From positions 1-35,680 of the forward strand of contig MGMG01000009.1 in assembly GCA_001796355.1 (NCBI GenBank): DNA of 35,680 nt, given 5' to 3'. Positions 23,151 to 33,277 of this stretch are shown here, in pieces; within the stretch, counting starts at the first letter, position 1; every line of letters begins with the position of its first letter. The notes beneath the pieces are model-generated. The model did no database searches and was not told the DNA's origin. It saw nothing but the letters and a program-made list of their open reading frames with translations. This DNA is from Chloroflexi bacterium GWB2_54_36. GTDB lineage: Bacteria; Chloroflexota; Anaerolineae; Anaerolineales; Anaerolineaceae. A program made the position numbers and the translations under genes.

Positions 23151-23938
23151 GGACTTGCTCCATTTGCTAATAGAGTCAGGATGCGCGGTCCGGTTTCGGT
23201 GACCGCGACCGTGTGTTCATAATGAGCAGTCGGCAACCCGTTCCGCGATACGACTGTCCATTGATCAGCCAGCACGCGCGTAAACGGCGAGCCGATTAAC
23301 ACCATGGGTTCAATTGCGATGGTCATGCCCACCCGCAGCTGCATGCCGCGCCCGGGAATGCCGTAATTTGGCAACTGAGGGCCTTCATGCATCTCGCGGC
23401 CTACGCCGTGTCCCGTATATTCGCGCGTCACCTGCAATCCGCGGTCTTCCACGTGTTCTTGCACTGCGTGAGACACATCGCCAACATGATTGCCCGCCAC
23501 CATCTGTGCGATCGCAGCGTAAAGCGATCCCTCGGTAACTTCGAGCAGTTTGGCAACCTCTTCAGAGACCTTGCCAACTGGCACTGTGATGGCGGAGTCC
23601 GCCACAAATCCTTCATAAACCGTACCGCAATCGATCGAAACGATATCCCCTTCCTTCAGCTTGCGCTTGGGGTTGGGAATGCCGTGCACCAGTTCCTCGT
23701 TTAGGCTAACATTGGTGCTGGCGGGGTAAGGATAAGGGCCGGGATAGTTTTTAAAGGGCGAATAAACGCCATATTTCTTGAGCACGTCTTCAGCCGCAGC
23801 ATTCAAGTCAGCGGTTGAAGCCCCGGGGTGTGCCGCATCACGCGCAGCCGCTAACGCTTCCGCGTTGATTTGGCCGGCTTGCCGCATGAGCTCGAGCTCA
23901 CTGGCAGATTTGATGGTGATTTGGCGTTCCCAGGACAT
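23123..23938 (-). CDS. map: Methionine aminopeptidase, type I
   Basis: A 271-residue metalloprotease removing the initiator methionine from new proteins. All five metal ligands are present: D103 (SIDCGT), D114 (FVADSAIT), H177 (GHGVG), E210 (AIEPM) and E241 (YEHTVAV), with the substrate histidine H85 (VHGIPNP). It follows adk by 16 bases in the common secY-adk-map order. Confidence 0.97.
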   Translation of the reverse strand: MSWERQITIKSASELELMRQAGQINAEALAAARDAAHPGASTADLNAAAEDVLKKYGVYSPFKNYPGPYPYPASTNVSLNEELVHGIPNPKRKLKEGDIVSIDCGTVYEGFVADSAITVPVGKVSEEVAKLLEVTEGSLYAAIAQMVAGNHVGDVSHAVQEHVEDRGLQVTREYTGHGVGREMHEGPQLPNYGIPGRGMQLRVGMTIAIEPMVLIGSPFTRVLADQWTVVSRNGLPTAHYEHTVAVTETGPRILTLLANGASPGRIQLPRV

Positions 23939-23954
23939 CTACATGTTTCCTTGA

Positions 23955-24602
23955 TTATTCGACAGCGGTTAACAAAGCTGAGGTGACCTGCTCGATCGAT
24001 TGCGTCCCATCGATTTCAACCAACAAACCAGCCTGGCGGTAGTGATCGATCAAGGGGGTGGTTTGATCCAGGTAAACCCGGATGCGGCGCTCCACTGTAG
24101 CAGGTTGGTCGTCTTCGCGCTGGTACAGTTCAGAGCCGTCTTCATCACACACGCCTGCTTTTACAGGCGGGTGAAACTGGCTGTGATAGATGTGCCCTTG
24201 CGCCCGGCAAGTCCAACGGCCGCTCAACCGTTCAATGAGCACTGCTGGAGGAACCGAGATATACGGAACACTGACTACCTTGCCGTCCAACTGTGCCAGC
24301 ATTTCGCTTAGGGCCTGCGCCTGCGCCGGGGTGCGGGGGAAGCCATCTAAAATGGCTCCAGCCTTGCAATCCGGCCGGCTTAGCCGCTCGCGAATCATGG
24401 CGATGGTTACATCATCCGGCACTAACTCGCCGCGGTTCATAAAGCCTTGAGCCAATTTTCCCAGCTCAGTTTGCGCTTTCAGATTTTCGCGGAAGATATC
24501 GCCTGAAGAAATGTGCGCCAGACCGGTCTTCTCAGAGAGAACCTCAGCCTGCGTACCTTTTCCCGCGCCTGGAGGACCAAGCAGGACAATGTATTTACCC
24601 AT
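23955..24602 (-). CDS. adk: Adenylate kinase, long form with altered LID zinc site
   Basis: A 215-residue enzyme interconverting ATP, ADP and AMP. The P-loop GPPGAGKGT is at 9-17, the AMP-site block SSGDIFREN follows at 32-40, and LDGFPRTPAQA at 85-95. The long LID domain (about 128-165) usually binds zinc through CxxC and CxxC/D. Here the first pair is C132 and Q135 with H137 nearby, and the second is C152 and D155. It may bind metal through C, H, C, D or not at all. It lies eight bases after secY. Confidence 0.95.
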   Translation of the reverse strand: MGKYIVLLGPPGAGKGTQAEVLSEKTGLAHISSGDIFRENLKAQTELGKLAQGFMNRGELVPDDVTIAMIRERLSRPDCKAGAILDGFPRTPAQAQALSEMLAQLDGKVVSVPYISVPPAVLIERLSGRWTCRAQGHIYHSQFHPPVKAGVCDEDGSELYQREDDQPATVERRIRVYLDQTTPLIDHYRQAGLLVEIDGTQSIEQVTSALLTAVE

Positions 24603-24610
24603 CAGGCTGC

Positions 24611-25960
24611 CTACCCCTTGATCAGGCTCTCGTCGTAACCGTGCAGCTTAAGCTCGGTTTCGATGATGGTGAACGTATCGCGAACCACACCTACCACAAT
24701 CAGCAAACCGGCAGCGGTAATCAACAAACCCGCGTTACGCGCTGAAGCTGGCAGGAAAAGGTTCAAGATGAACGGCAGCACTGCCACAAAGCCCAGGAAG
24801 AAAGCGCCCGGGAAGGTGATGCGTCGTTGAACTTTGGTCAGGTACTTCTGTGTCGCCGGTCCGCGCAAAACGCCAGGGATCTGCGCGCCTTGCCGCTTGA
24901 GGGTTTCACCATAATTCTGCTGGGCGAAAAGAACGTCCGTATAGAAGAAGGTAAAGGCTACCACCATCACGAAGTACATCACGGCATACCAACCGCTCTG
25001 CCCGCCAAACACGGCGGATATACCTGAAGCCATGCTGGCTACCCAGGCAGTCTTGGCGTTGACAAAGTAACTGGCCACAATCGCCGGGAACAAGAGCAAT
25101 GACTGGGCAAAGATCAGCGGGATCATGCCGGCCATGTTGACCATCAACGGCAGATTGCTGCGCACCGGCATCGACATCCGGTTACCCACGCGGCGTCCGG
25201 GGAAAAGCACCGGCACGTTGCGGCGACCTTGTTGCACGTAAACGATAGCGAAGATGGTGAGCGCCATTATCACAATAATCAAGATAGTGAGCCACCAGCC
25301 ATTCTGCTTATCGCTCCACAGGCTGACCAAACGCGAAGGCATCTGAGACACGATGCCGGAGAAGATGATCAAGGAAAGACCCTGGTTAGGGATGCCGTAT
25401 TCCGAAATCAACTGCCCCAGCCAGATGCCCAGCATGGTGCCGGCAACCATCGATATCAAGAGCGTGAGGGTTGGCAGCAAGCTGGCGCCGGTGAACCCAT
25501 ACGCAAAACTCAGCACGCTTTGTTGAGTCTGCCCCGCCAGCGAGGTGAAAATCTGAATCTGTCCGATAGCCGAAAGCAGCGCCATCGGCACGGTCAGGAT
25601 GATGGTCCATTTTTCCATCCATTTCTGGCCCTCACGCGGATTTTCCTTCATGCGCCGCTCCAGCGCCGGAATGATCGGCACCAGCAGCTGAAGGATAATT
25701 TGCGCGGTGATGTAGGGGTAAACCCCCATCGCCAGAATGGAGAAGTTTGAGATGGTACCGCCAGAAAGCATATCGAGCAGGCCAAACAGTGTTCCTGCTG
25801 CTCCAGTCGATGAGACCACGCTCTGAATGACACCACGGTCAATACCAGGGACCGGGATGTTAGCTGCCAGCCGGTAAAGTACCAGCAGCATCAGGGTGAT
25901 AAGAAGCTTTGTTCGGATATCTTCCGATTTCCAAAGATAGCGCCATGCTGACCGCTTCAT
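24611..25960 (-). CDS. secY: Protein translocase subunit SecY
   Basis: A 449-residue membrane channel of the Sec translocon, with ten predicted helices. DIRTKLLITLMLLVLYRL and the IPVPGI segment at the start, the plug region after TM1 (GAAGTLFGLLDMLSGG), MGVYPYITAQIILQLL and the cytoplasmic loop YGETLKRQGAQIPGVLRG are diagnostic. It follows rplO by 24 bases. Confidence 0.97.
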   Translation of the reverse strand: MKRSAWRYLWKSEDIRTKLLITLMLLVLYRLAANIPVPGIDRGVIQSVVSSTGAAGTLFGLLDMLSGGTISNFSILAMGVYPYITAQIILQLLVPIIPALERRMKENPREGQKWMEKWTIILTVPMALLSAIGQIQIFTSLAGQTQQSVLSFAYGFTGASLLPTLTLLISMVAGTMLGIWLGQLISEYGIPNQGLSLIIFSGIVSQMPSRLVSLWSDKQNGWWLTILIIVIMALTIFAIVYVQQGRRNVPVLFPGRRVGNRMSMPVRSNLPLMVNMAGMIPLIFAQSLLLFPAIVASYFVNAKTAWVASMASGISAVFGGQSGWYAVMYFVMVVAFTFFYTDVLFAQQNYGETLKRQGAQIPGVLRGPATQKYLTKVQRRITFPGAFFLGFVAVLPFILNLFLPASARNAGLLITAAGLLIVVGVVRDTFTIIETELKLHGYDESLIKG

Positions 25961-25984
25961 GCGAGGGTCTCCTTATGCTCAGGC

Positions 25985-26440
25985 TCAGGCGATGATTTCA
26001 ACCTTGCCGCCGGCAGCTTCAATTTTAGCCTGGGCGCCTTTGCTGACGCGCTGAACCCGTACAGTCAGCGCAATCGCAATATCGCCGCGACCAAGGATTA
26101 CAACCGGATTGGCAGGCTTGTGAAGCAGATTTGCTTCAGCCAGTGCTTCCGGGGTAACGACGCTTTTGGCTTCAAACTTTGCCGCAAGCTGGCTCAGGTT
26201 TACTTCGTTATATTCAACCTGGTTCGGCGGGGTAAAGCCCTCACCGCGCATGAAAGGTAAACGGCGGTAAAAAGGCAGGTTACCGCCCTGGCGGTACAAG
26301 TGACCGCCTTCACCCGAGCGCGACCCCTGGCCTTTGGTACCCTTACCGCTGGTCTTACCTTTACCGGCGGAAATACCGCGGCCCAGGCGTTTGCGGTCTT
26401 TTTTGGCGCCTTCATTTGGTACAAGATCGTTCAGTTTCAT
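25985..26440 (-). CDS. rplO: 50S ribosomal protein L15
   Basis: A 151-residue late-assembly protein. KLNDLVPNEGAKKDRKRLGR and the Gly/Lys-rich GISAGKGKTSGKGTKGQGSR give the extended rRNA-binding arm, and the globular end has ANPVVILGRGDI. The start overlaps the rpmD stop by one base. Confidence 0.97.
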   Translation of the reverse strand: MKLNDLVPNEGAKKDRKRLGRGISAGKGKTSGKGTKGQGSRSGEGGHLYRQGGNLPFYRRLPFMRGEGFTPPNQVEYNEVNLSQLAAKFEAKSVVTPEALAEANLLHKPANPVVILGRGDIAIALTVRVQRVSKGAQAKIEAAGGKVEIIA

Positions 26441-26658
26441 TACGCACCCTGTTCTTCAATTAATACCAGATGGTTTACTTTGCGCAGCATGCCGCGAAGC
26501 ACCGGGGTATCTTGCTGCACCACGCTTTGGTTCATGCGGCGCAAGCCGAGAGCCCGAACGGTGGCTTTGTGCACTTCCGAGTACCCGATGGCGCTTTTTA
26601 CCAGCGTGATGCGCAGCATTTTGGGCAGCACCTTTTTGGTTTCGGCTTTTTTAGGCAT
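26440..26658 (-). CDS. rpmD: 50S ribosomal protein L30
   Basis: A 72-residue large-subunit protein. [20 protein letters not shown] and [20 protein letters not shown], then [14 protein letters not shown] match the family. The N terminus is about ten residues longer than in E. coli. The start overlaps the end of rpsE by eight bases. Confidence 0.95.
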   Translation of the reverse strand: MPKKAETKKVLPKMLRITLVKSAIGYSEVHKATVRALGLRRMNQSVVQQDTPVLRGMLRKVNHLVLIEEQGA

Positions 26659-27181
26659 TCTTCCTCCGCTCCCAGAAAGGCAGCAATTCGCTGACGGGTT
26701 TGCCGCGGCGAGCAGCTTCTTCTTCCGGTGACTTGAGCTGTTCCAGCGCCTCGAAGGTGGCTTTTACCACATTGAGGACATTGGCGCTGCCCATGGATTT
26801 GGTCAGAATGTCGCGAAACCCGGCTGCTTCGAGTACAGCGCGCACGCCGCCCGCAGCGATAACGCCCGTACCGGCAGAAGCCGGTTTGAGCAGCACCTTG
26901 GCGCCAGCCGTCCGGCCGATCACCTCATGCGGGATGGTGGTGCCCGCCATCGGGACGCCGCGGATCGTTTTATGAGCGCGTTCGGTGGCTTTACGCATGG
27001 CGTCTGGCACGGCATTGGCCTTGCCAATTCCCAGCCCAATGTTACCGCGGCCGTCGCCGACCACAACGGTTACCCGGAACTGGAAGCGGCGTCCGCCTTT
27101 AACCACTTTGGCCACGCGAGCGATCTCGATGACACGCTCCTCAAATTGTTGTTCTAAACCTTGAAATTCAGTCATTGTCAT
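26651..27181 (-). CDS. rpsE: 30S ribosomal protein S5
   Basis: A 176-residue protein of the decoding fidelity region. The N-terminal dsRBD-like domain has [19 protein letters not shown] and [20 protein letters not shown]; the C-terminal half has [18 protein letters not shown]. The ATG at 27181 is preferred, with AAGGG about seven bases upstream. An ATG six codons earlier (27199) has GGAG only two bases before it. Confidence 0.95.
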   Translation of the reverse strand: MTMTEFQGLEQQFEERVIEIARVAKVVKGGRRFQFRVTVVVGDGRGNIGLGIGKANAVPDAMRKATERAHKTIRGVPMAGTTIPHEVIGRTAGAKVLLKPASAGTGVIAAGGVRAVLEAAGFRDILTKSMGSANVLNVVKATFEALEQLKSPEEEAARRGKPVSELLPFWERRKNA

Positions 27182-27213
27182 AGTCAGGCCCTTTATCATT
27201 GCTCCAGATCAGC

Positions 27214-27579
27214 CTAGAAAACCAGGCCAGACTCGCGGGCGGCATCGGCCAGTGCTTTTACTCGACCTACATAGCGGAAACCGCCGCGGTCGAACACGAC
27301 CTCAGATACGCCTTTGTCTTTGGCGCGCTTGGCTACCAGTTCACCCACCAGGCGAGCTTGCTCGGTCTTGGTCTTGCCGTCCAATTTACCGTTCAGTTCG
27401 TGGTCGATGGTAGAGGCAGCAGCCAGGGTGTATCCGGCCTGATCATCGATCACCTGAGCATAAGTCTCGGATAAGCTGCGGAAAACAGCCAGTCGCGGCC
27501 GGGCCGGCGTGCCAGCAATGAACTTGCGCACGCGGCGGTGTCTGCGGATTCTTGCTTCAGTACGATTTAATTTAGACAT
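27214..27579 (-). CDS. rplR: 50S ribosomal protein L18
   Basis: A 121-residue 5S rRNA-binding protein. [35 protein letters not shown] and the end [20 protein letters not shown] are conserved. It lies between rplF and rpsE in standard order. Confidence 0.97.
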   Translation of the reverse strand: MSKLNRTEARIRRHRRVRKFIAGTPARPRLAVFRSLSETYAQVIDDQAGYTLAAASTIDHELNGKLDGKTKTEQARLVGELVAKRAKDKGVSEVVFDRGGFRYVGRVKALADAARESGLVF

Positions 27580-27589
27580 ACGCCATCAC

Positions 27590-28138
27590 CTACTTCTTAG
27601 CCTTGCCGGCCTTACCAGCTTTGCGGCGGATCTTTTCACCCAGATAGTGGATACCCTTACCATGGTAGGGCTCGGGAGGACGAATTTTGCGGATGTCCGC
27701 TGAGACCTGCCCGACGATTTCGCGGTCGTAACCCGAAATCTTGATCTGGCGGGTTTTTGTATCGACCTCAAACGAGATGCCGTTATCCGGTTCCACGATG
27801 ACAGGGTGGGAGTAACCAACAAACAGTTTCAGGTTTTTGCCATCCATCTCAGCGCGATAACCGACGCCTTCGATTTCAAGCACCTTGGTGAAGCCCTGGC
27901 TGACGCCAGTCACCATATTTTGAATTAATGCACGGGTCATCCCGTGGAGCGCGCGCACATTTGCCTCTTCAGAGCTGCGAGAAACGGCAATTTGCCCATT
28001 TTCAAAGGCAACCGAAATCGCCTGGGAAAATTCACGTTTCAGTTCGCCCTTGGGGCCAGTGATGTGCACCAATGAACCATCCAGGTCCACCTGCACGCCC
28101 GCGGGGACAACAACCGGTAAGCGACCAATTCGGGACAC
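27590..28138 (-). CDS. rplF: 50S ribosomal protein L6
   Basis: A 182-residue protein near the sarcin-ricin loop. MSRIGRLPVVVPAGVQV opens the first of two similar domains; VSQGFTKVLEIEGVGYRAEM and IRKIRPPEPYHGKGIHYLGE mark the second. Normal length and order. Confidence 0.97.
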   Translation of the reverse strand: MSRIGRLPVVVPAGVQVDLDGSLVHITGPKGELKREFSQAISVAFENGQIAVSRSSEEANVRALHGMTRALIQNMVTGVSQGFTKVLEIEGVGYRAEMDGKNLKLFVGYSHPVIVEPDNGISFEVDTKTRQIKISGYDREIVGQVSADIRKIRPPEPYHGKGIHYLGEKIRRKAGKAGKAKK

Positions 28139-28165
28139 GATTTATCCTCCTCTGCGCTTTCCGGG

Positions 28166-28579
28166 CTACCAAACCTTGCAGATGATCTCGCCGCCAACAT
28201 TCAGCTGGCGAGCGCGCTGCCCGGTCATGACGCCCTTTGGGGTGGACAGGATGGCAATTCCCAAACCTGATAGGATCCAGGGAATTTCCTGTTTACGGGT
28301 ATAAACGCGACGGCCCGGGCGGCTTACACGGACGATACCGGTGATAACCGGTTGGCGCTGGCGACGCTCGCCGACGTACTTGAGGCGGACGCGCAGCACA
28401 CGCTCGAACGTTTTGTCGCCATCGACGACTTCGTATCCGTCGATGAAGCCCTCTTCTTTGAGGACGCGGGCGATTTCTGCCTTGATTTTTGAATTCGGCA
28501 TCGCGATGACGGGCTGGCCATTCATTGTGCCATTCCGTACGCGGGTCAACATATCAGCTATAGGGTCATTTACACTCAT
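28166..28579 (-). CDS. rpsH: 30S ribosomal protein S8
   Basis: A 137-residue primary 16S rRNA-binding protein, the translational repressor of the spc operon in E. coli. DPIADMLTRVRNGTM at the start, GIVRVSRPGRRVYTRKQEIP and GVMTGQRARQLNVGGEIICK near the end are typical. It follows rpsN by 18 bases. Confidence 0.97.
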   Translation of the reverse strand: MSVNDPIADMLTRVRNGTMNGQPVIAMPNSKIKAEIARVLKEEGFIDGYEVVDGDKTFERVLRVRLKYVGERRQRQPVITGIVRVSRPGRRVYTRKQEIPWILSGLGIAILSTPKGVMTGQRARQLNVGGEIICKVW

Positions 28580-28597
28580 GCTTACCTCCGGCCTGGT

Positions 28598-28780
28598 CTA
28601 CCAGGATGACTTGGTCACGCCGGGGATCTTCCCTGAAAGAGCAAGTTCCCGGAAGCAAATGCGGCAAAGACCAAAACGACGCATATATCCACGCGGACGG
28701 CCGCAAAGGCGGCACCTGTTGCGTATTTGTACTTTAAATTCGCGTCGTAGTTCGCGATATTCCATGCACTTCTTGGCCAT
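28598..28780 (-). CDS. rpsN: 30S ribosomal protein S14, zinc-type
   Basis: A 60-residue short S14 with zinc ligands C23, C26, C39 and C42 (CRLC...CRIC). [15 protein letters not shown] is the start; a 19-residue upstream extension would run into rplE and is rejected. One base separates it from the rplE stop. Confidence 0.97.
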   Translation of the reverse strand: MAKKCMEYRELRREFKVQIRNRCRLCGRPRGYMRRFGLCRICFRELALSGKIPGVTKSSW

Positions 28781-28781
28781 A

Positions 28782-29324
28782 CTAGTCCTTCCTGAAAGGC
28801 ATCCCAAGCAGCTGCAGCAGTTTGGCAGCCTGATCATCCGACCGTGCCGTCGTTACGACGGTGATTTCCATTCCACGAACTTTGTCGACCTTGTCGTAGT
28901 CGATCTCCGGGAAGATGATCTGCTCCCGTAAGCCCAGGGTATAGTTGCCGCGGCCGTCAAAGGCCTCCGCGGACACTCCACGGAAGTCGCGCACGCGCGG
29001 TAAAACGATGTTCATCAATCGGTCGAGGAAGGCCCACATGCGTTCGCCCCGCAGGGTAACCATGGTGCCAATGGCGCGCCCTTCGCGCAGTTTGAAGGCA
29101 GCAATGCTGGTGCGAGCTTTGGTGATGACCGGCTTTTGACCGGTGATCTTGGCCAAATCACCGCTGGCTGCTTCCAGCGCTTTGGGGTTGTCCAGAGCTT
29201 CTCCCAGACCGATATTGACAACGACTTTGGTGACCCGCGGTACTTCCATGACGTTGCTCAGGTTTAATTCCTTGAGCAGCGCCGGGGCCACTTCTTTCTG
29301 ATAGCGTTCTTTCATGATGTTCAT
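28782..29324 (-). CDS. rplE: 50S ribosomal protein L5
   Basis: A 180-residue protein binding 5S rRNA and P-site t[39 protein letters not shown] and [20 protein letters not shown] are diagnostic. GGGGAG seven bases before the first ATG supports it over a second ATG three codons later. Confidence 0.97.
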   Translation of the reverse strand: MNIMKERYQKEVAPALLKELNLSNVMEVPRVTKVVVNIGLGEALDNPKALEAASGDLAKITGQKPVITKARTSIAAFKLREGRAIGTMVTLRGERMWAFLDRLMNIVLPRVRDFRGVSAEAFDGRGNYTLGLREQIIFPEIDYDKVDKVRGMEITVVTTARSDDQAAKLLQLLGMPFRKD

Positions 29325-29343
29325 AATCTAGCTCCCCGATGGC

Positions 29344-29679
29344 CTATTCGTCGATTACGGCTTCGCAATGTTTGCAAACCCGCACAGATTTGCCATCTTC
29401 CGAGCGGGAGAGCCCCACACGGGTCGCCTTGCTGCACTTGGGGCAAACCAGCATGACATTGGAGATGTCAAACGGCGCCTCGAAGCGCACCTTTCCGGGA
29501 GAAATGGTACGGCCCTGTGACTGGACCTGGCGCTGGTGCTTGGTGCGCACGTTCACGCCCTGTACCACTACTCGTTGATCCTTCGGCAGCACGCGAATGA
29601 CTTCGCCGCGCTTGCCTTTATCTTCCAGACGGCCGCTAATCACTTCGACCGTATCACCTTTGTGAATTTTCAAATTCAT
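29344..29679 (-). CDS. rplX: 50S ribosomal protein L24, zinc-type
   Basis: A 111-residue assembly-initiating protein. The KOW motif (HKGDTVEVISGRLEDKGKRG) is at 6-25. The C-terminal part has C79, C82, C102 and C105, a zinc-ribbon-like set. The ATG at 29679 has AGGAG upstream; a 14-codon longer form would overlap rplN and is rejected. Confidence 0.96.
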   Translation of the reverse strand: MNLKIHKGDTVEVISGRLEDKGKRGEVIRVLPKDQRVVVQGVNVRTKHQRQVQSQGRTISPGKVRFEAPFDISNVMLVCPKCSKATRVGLSRSEDGKSVRVCKHCEAVIDE

Positions 29680-29701
29680 CGTTTCGCTCCTGCTCCCTGC
29701 C

Positions 29702-30073
29702 TTATATAACTTCCGGCGCAAGGGAGACGATTTTCATGAAGCCCTTTTCACGGAGCTCACGAGCGACCGGTCCGAAGATACGCGTTCCTTTGGGGTTGAC
29801 ACCATCGGTATCCAGGATCACAGCGGCGTTGTCGTCAAAGCGGATGGAAGAGCCATCTTCGCGGCGCCATTCTTTCGAGCAGCGCACGATCACAGCCTTG
29901 ACAATGTCGCTTTTCTTGACCGACCCCTGGGGAGTTGCCGATTTTACTGTGGCAACGACGATGTCGCCGATGGAGCCGTAACGGCGGGTTGAACCGCCCG
30001 TCACGTGAATCACCAACAACTCACGAGCGCCTGTATTGTCTGCAACCTTGATACGAGACTCCTGCTGGATCAT
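29702..30073 (-). CDS. rplN: 50S ribosomal protein L14
   Basis: A 123-residue intersubunit-face protein. [20 protein letters not shown] and [20 protein letters not shown], then [20 protein letters not shown] are highly conserved. It starts two bases after rpsQ ends, giving tight coupling. Confidence 0.98.
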   Translation of the reverse strand: MIQQESRIKVADNTGARELLVIHVTGGSTRRYGSIGDIVVATVKSATPQGSVKKSDIVKAVIVRCSKEWRREDGSSIRFDDNAAVILDTDGVNPKGTRIFGPVARELREKGFMKIVSLAPEVI

Positions 30074-30075
30074 GC

Positions 30076-30351
30076 TTACGCTCCTTCGCCAGGTGGCTCG
30101 ATTTCAACATATTGGTGCGTTAAGATCGATTCGACCACCCAGCGTTTTTCGCGCGAAATCGGGGCCGAATCCACAATTACAACCTTGTCGCCGATCTGGC
30201 AGCCAAGGGTGTCGTGGGCTTTGATCTTGCTGGTCGAATGCACCACTTTTTTATACAACGGATGAGAATAGGTGCGGGTGATCTCCACCACTACCGTCTT
30301 CTGCATTTTGTTGCTGGTAACAACACCGGTTAAACGACGCCGAGTGTTCAT
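30076..30351 (-). CDS. rpsQ: 30S ribosomal protein S17
   Basis: A 91-residue OB-fold protein. [40 protein letters not shown] and [14 protein letters not shown] match the family. It overlaps rpmC by four bases (ATGA-type). Confidence 0.97.
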   Translation of the reverse strand: MNTRRRLTGVVTSNKMQKTVVVEITRTYSHPLYKKVVHSTSKIKAHDTLGCQIGDKVVIVDSAPISREKRWVVESILTHQYVEIEPPGEGA

Positions 30352-30560
30352 TTTCCACCTTCCCGCTCTTGTGATAGTTCACGCTCGCGCAAAATAGACA
30401 TGTAGCGAGCGATTAAGCGGCGGGTGACCTTCAACCGGCTGGTATCAGTCAACTGCCCGGTGACAACCTGGAAACGCAGGTTCATCAACTCCTGACGAGT
30501 ATCCGTCAGTTTCGCTTTCAGCTCTTCAACCGACATCAGGCGAATTTGTTCATTGTTCAT
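30348..30560 (-). CDS. rpmC: 50S ribosomal protein L29
   Basis: A 70-residue two-helix protein at the tunnel exit. [39 protein letters not shown] and [16 protein letters not shown] are typical. It overlaps both rplP and rpsQ by four bases. Confidence 0.96.
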   Translation of the reverse strand: MNNEQIRLMSVEELKAKLTDTRQELMNLRFQVVTGQLTDTSRLKVTRRLIARYMSILRERELSQEREGGK

Positions 30561-30988
30561 GATAATTCTCCTGTGGCCGATTCATGGCGAGCAACGACTT
30601 TTGTCTTGATCGACAACTTATAAGAAGCCTGGTGCAGGGCGTCGAGCGCCATGTCAGAGGGCAAACCGCCCACCTCGAACATAATGCGCCCGGGGCGAAC
30701 CACCGACACCCAGTATTCCACGTTACCTTTACCCTTACCCATCCGAGTCTCTGGGGGTTTCTGGGTATAGGGCTTGTCCGGGAAAATCCGGATCCATACC
30801 TTACCGCGGCGTTTCATCTGGCGCACCAGAGCGCGACGTGCGGCTTCGATCTGGCGGGCAGTCACCCACCCTGGCTCAAGCGCCTGCAGGCCGAATTCGC
30901 CGTACAGGAGTTCTGCCCCACGCAAAGCCAGGCCCCGCATGTGGCCGCGCTGCTGCTTGCGCCACTTTACACGTTTTGGCATCAACAT
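30557..30988 (-). CDS. rplP: 50S ribosomal protein L16
   Basis: A 143-residue protein at the A-site side of the peptidyl transferase region. [39 protein letters not shown] and [20 protein letters not shown] are diagnostic. It follows rpsC by 48 bases. Confidence 0.97.
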   Translation of the reverse strand: MLMPKRVKWRKQQRGHMRGLALRGAELLYGEFGLQALEPGWVTARQIEAARRALVRQMKRRGKVWIRIFPDKPYTQKPPETRMGKGKGNVEYWVSVVRPGRIMFEVGGLPSDMALDALHQASYKLSIKTKVVARHESATGELS

Positions 30989-31036
30989 AGCTGCTAACCT
31001 CTCTCATCACGCATTGGGATAGACCCAGCGTAAGGT

Positions 31037-31714
31037 TTACTCACTGACATAAACGCCTTCGGTGGATTCGGCTTTCTCTTCCACCCCCGGCAGAACGTTG
31101 CCCAGGTAAACCCAGACCTTGATGCCGATTTTGCCATATTGGGTCTGAGCTTCGGCGCGCGCGAAATCGATGTGCGCGCGGATCGTCTGCAGAGGAACAC
31201 GTCCCTCGCGCAGCCAGACGCTGCGGGCCATTTCTGCACCGCTCAAGCGGCCAGCTACCTCGATCTTGATCCCCAGAGCGCCCTGGCGCATGGCCTGCTG
31301 CAGCGCGCGTTTCATGGCGCGGCGGTAGGCAACACGGCGCTGGATCTGTCCGGCAATATTCTGGGCAACCAGATATGCATCGCAGTCCGGCGACTTGATC
31401 TCTTTAATGTCAAGATCGATCTTTTTGCCAGTGAGCGCCTCGAGGTCGGTGCGGACCTTTTTAACTGTCTCACCTTTGCGGCCAATCAGAATACCGGGTT
31501 TAGCGGTGTGAACAATGACTTTCACTTTGCCCGGGAAACGCTCAATTTCAACCTTGGCAATGCCGGCTTTGTCCGCGCTGCCGAAGATCAACTTACGGAT
31601 TTTTATATCCTGGTGCAGTTGATCGGTGTACTCGGCGCCGTCAGCGTACCAGCGACCTTCCCATGGTTGGTGAACGCCCAGACGAAACCCAATCGGATGT
31701 ACTTTACGACCCAT
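31037..31714 (-). CDS. rpsC: 30S ribosomal protein S3
   Basis: A 225-residue mRNA-entry protein. [14 protein letters not shown] opens it; the KH domain has [15 protein letters not shown] with the GRKG loop; the C-terminal domain has [20 protein letters not shown] and [11 protein letters not shown]. It follows rplV by 63 bases, standard order. Confidence 0.97.
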   Translation of the reverse strand: MGRKVHPIGFRLGVHQPWEGRWYADGAEYTDQLHQDIKIRKLIFGSADKAGIAKVEIERFPGKVKVIVHTAKPGILIGRKGETVKKVRTDLEALTGKKIDLDIKEIKSPDCDAYLVAQNIAGQIQRRVAYRRAMKRALQQAMRQGALGIKIEVAGRLSGAEMARSVWLREGRVPLQTIRAHIDFARAEAQTQYGKIGIKVWVYLGNVLPGVEEKAESTEGVYVSE

Positions 31715-31777
31715 AATTTCTCCTGGTGTCTGTCTCTAGCCTGGCGGCCGCCCGAAGGTTGCCAGCCAGCCCGATTC

Positions 31778-32119
31778 TCACTCTTGCTCCCGCAAGACTA
31801 CGACCACGTGCGACGAGCGCCGCAGCAACGGTTTGAAACGGCCACGAGCACCAAAGCGGCGCCACTTGCGGGTGGGGGCTTCATCGGCTGTGATCTTATA
31901 GATAAACAGGTCATCGCGGTTGATGCCAAAATTTTCTTCAGCGTTGGAGACTGCCGAGGCAACCAACTTGCGCAGGTCAGCCGCGGAGCCTTTGTTGGCA
32001 AACGCGAGAATATCCAGGGCATCGTTCGCCCGCTTGCCGCGCACCAGGTCAATCACCAGACGCACTTTTTGAGCGGAGACGCCAAAGTTTTTCAGTTCTG
32101 CACGAACATCAGTAGCCAT
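31778..32119 (-). CDS. rplV: 50S ribosomal protein L22
   Basis: A 113-residue tunnel-lining protein. SAQKVRLVIDLVRGKRANDA, ASAVSNAEENFGI and the loop end RRFGARGRFKPLLRRSSHVV are typical. The ATG at 32119 is used; a 42-codon longer frame overlaps rpsS and is rejected. The rpsS stop is four bases upstream. Confidence 0.96.
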   Translation of the reverse strand: MATDVRAELKNFGVSAQKVRLVIDLVRGKRANDALDILAFANKGSAADLRKLVASAVSNAEENFGINRDDLFIYKITADEAPTRKWRRFGARGRFKPLLRRSSHVVVVLREQE

Positions 32120-32123
32120 TTTT

Positions 32124-32399
32124 CTACCTCTTCGTGGACTTTTCCGCCATATGGCCGCGGAAGTGGCGGGTTGGGGCAAACTCGCCCAGGCGGTGGCCCA
32201 CCATGTTCTCGGTAATATAAATCGGAACATGCCGGCGGCCGTCATGAACAGCGACGGTGTGACCCACCATTTGCGGGAAGATCACAGACGCACGGCTCCA
32301 GGTACGAACGACCTTTTTGTCACCGCGAGTGTTCATCTGTTCGATTTTTTTGAGCAACTTCGGGTCAAAATACGGACCCTTCTTTAATGAACGTGACAT
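32124..32399 (-). CDS. rpsS: 30S ribosomal protein S19
   Basis: A 91-residue head protein partnering S13. [40 protein letters not shown] and [20 protein letters not shown] are almost invariant blocks. Confidence 0.98.
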   Translation of the reverse strand: MSRSLKKGPYFDPKLLKKIEQMNTRGDKKVVRTWSRASVIFPQMVGHTVAVHDGRRHVPIYITENMVGHRLGEFAPTRHFRGHMAEKSTKR

Positions 32400-32440
32400 A
32401 TCTCGTCCTTCTTTCTCGGTTTCAACCTATCAACCTGGGC

Positions 32441-33277
32441 CTATTTCCGCTTGGCCGAGCGACGGCGTACGATGTACTTGTCGCTGGTCTTGTTGCGGCG
32501 CGTCCGATAACCACGAGTGGGGCGGCCCCATGGGCTCTTGGGTCCTGGCATACCGGTAGGCTGCCGGCCCTCACCACCACCATGCGGATGGTCACGGGGG
32601 GACATTGCAGTACCGCGCACCGTTGGGCGGATGCCCATATGGATCTTGCGGCCGGCCTTTCCCAGTTTGATATTGCTATGATCCAGATTTCCAACCTGGC
32701 CGATGGTTGCGAAGCACAACTGCCGAATCAGACGGACCTCACCCGAAGGTAAACGCACCTGAGCATAGTCGCCTTCTTTCGCCAGTAGTTGAGCAGCGGT
32801 GCCAGCAGAACGAACCAACTGACCGCCGCGGCCTTCCTTTAGCTCGATATTGTGGATCATTGTGCCAACCGGGATGTTCGAAATTGGCAGGTTGTTGCCA
32901 GGGCGGATATCGGCATTGCGACCGGATACCACCGTGTCGCCAACCTTAAGGCCAACCGGCGCAATGATGTAGCTTTTTACGCCATCAGCAAACACCAGCA
33001 AGGCCAGACGGGCGGTGCGATTCGGATCGTATTCGATAGCCGCCACCCGGGCGGGAATATCTTTTTTGTTGCGTTTGAAGTCCACCAAACGGATAAATTG
33101 GCGGTGACCGCCACCCTGATGCCGGACTGTTATCCGGCCGGTATTATTCCGCCCGGCATGAGCCGTGCGCAGAACCAGCAGCGAGCGCTCAGGACGGGAT
33201 TTGGTGATTTCTTCGAAGCTATATCCGGTCATATCGCGCAGACCGGGGGTTATTGGTTTGTAAACTTTAATCGCCAT
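32441..33277 (-). CDS. rplB: 50S ribosomal protein L2
   Basis: A 278-residue primary 23S rRNA-binding protein needed for peptidyl transferase activity. [15 protein letters not shown] opens it; [20 protein letters not shown] and the C-terminal [20 protein letters not shown] carry the conserved histidines. The [12 protein letters not shown] form, not AMNPVDHPHGGG, is used. It overlaps rplW by one base. Confidence 0.98.
   Translation of the reverse strand: MAIKVYKPITPGLRDMTGYSFEEITKSRPERSLLVLRTAHAGRNNTGRITVRHQGGGHRQFIRLVDFKRNKKDIPARVAAIEYDPNRTARLALLVFADGVKSYIIAPVGLKVGDTVVSGRNADIRPGNNLPISNIPVGTMIHNIELKEGRGGQLVRSAGTAAQLLAKEGDYAQVRLPSGEVRLIRQLCFATIGQVGNLDHSNIKLGKAGRKIHMGIRPTVRGTAMSPRDHPHGGGEGRQPTGMPGPKSPWGRPTRGYRTRRNKTSDKYIVRRRSAKRK

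Noticed and set aside
31139..32215. Plus-strand open frame of 358 codons opposite rpsC and rplV
   Set aside because: It spans two certain ribosomal genes in antisense and their spacer; no recognisable domain.
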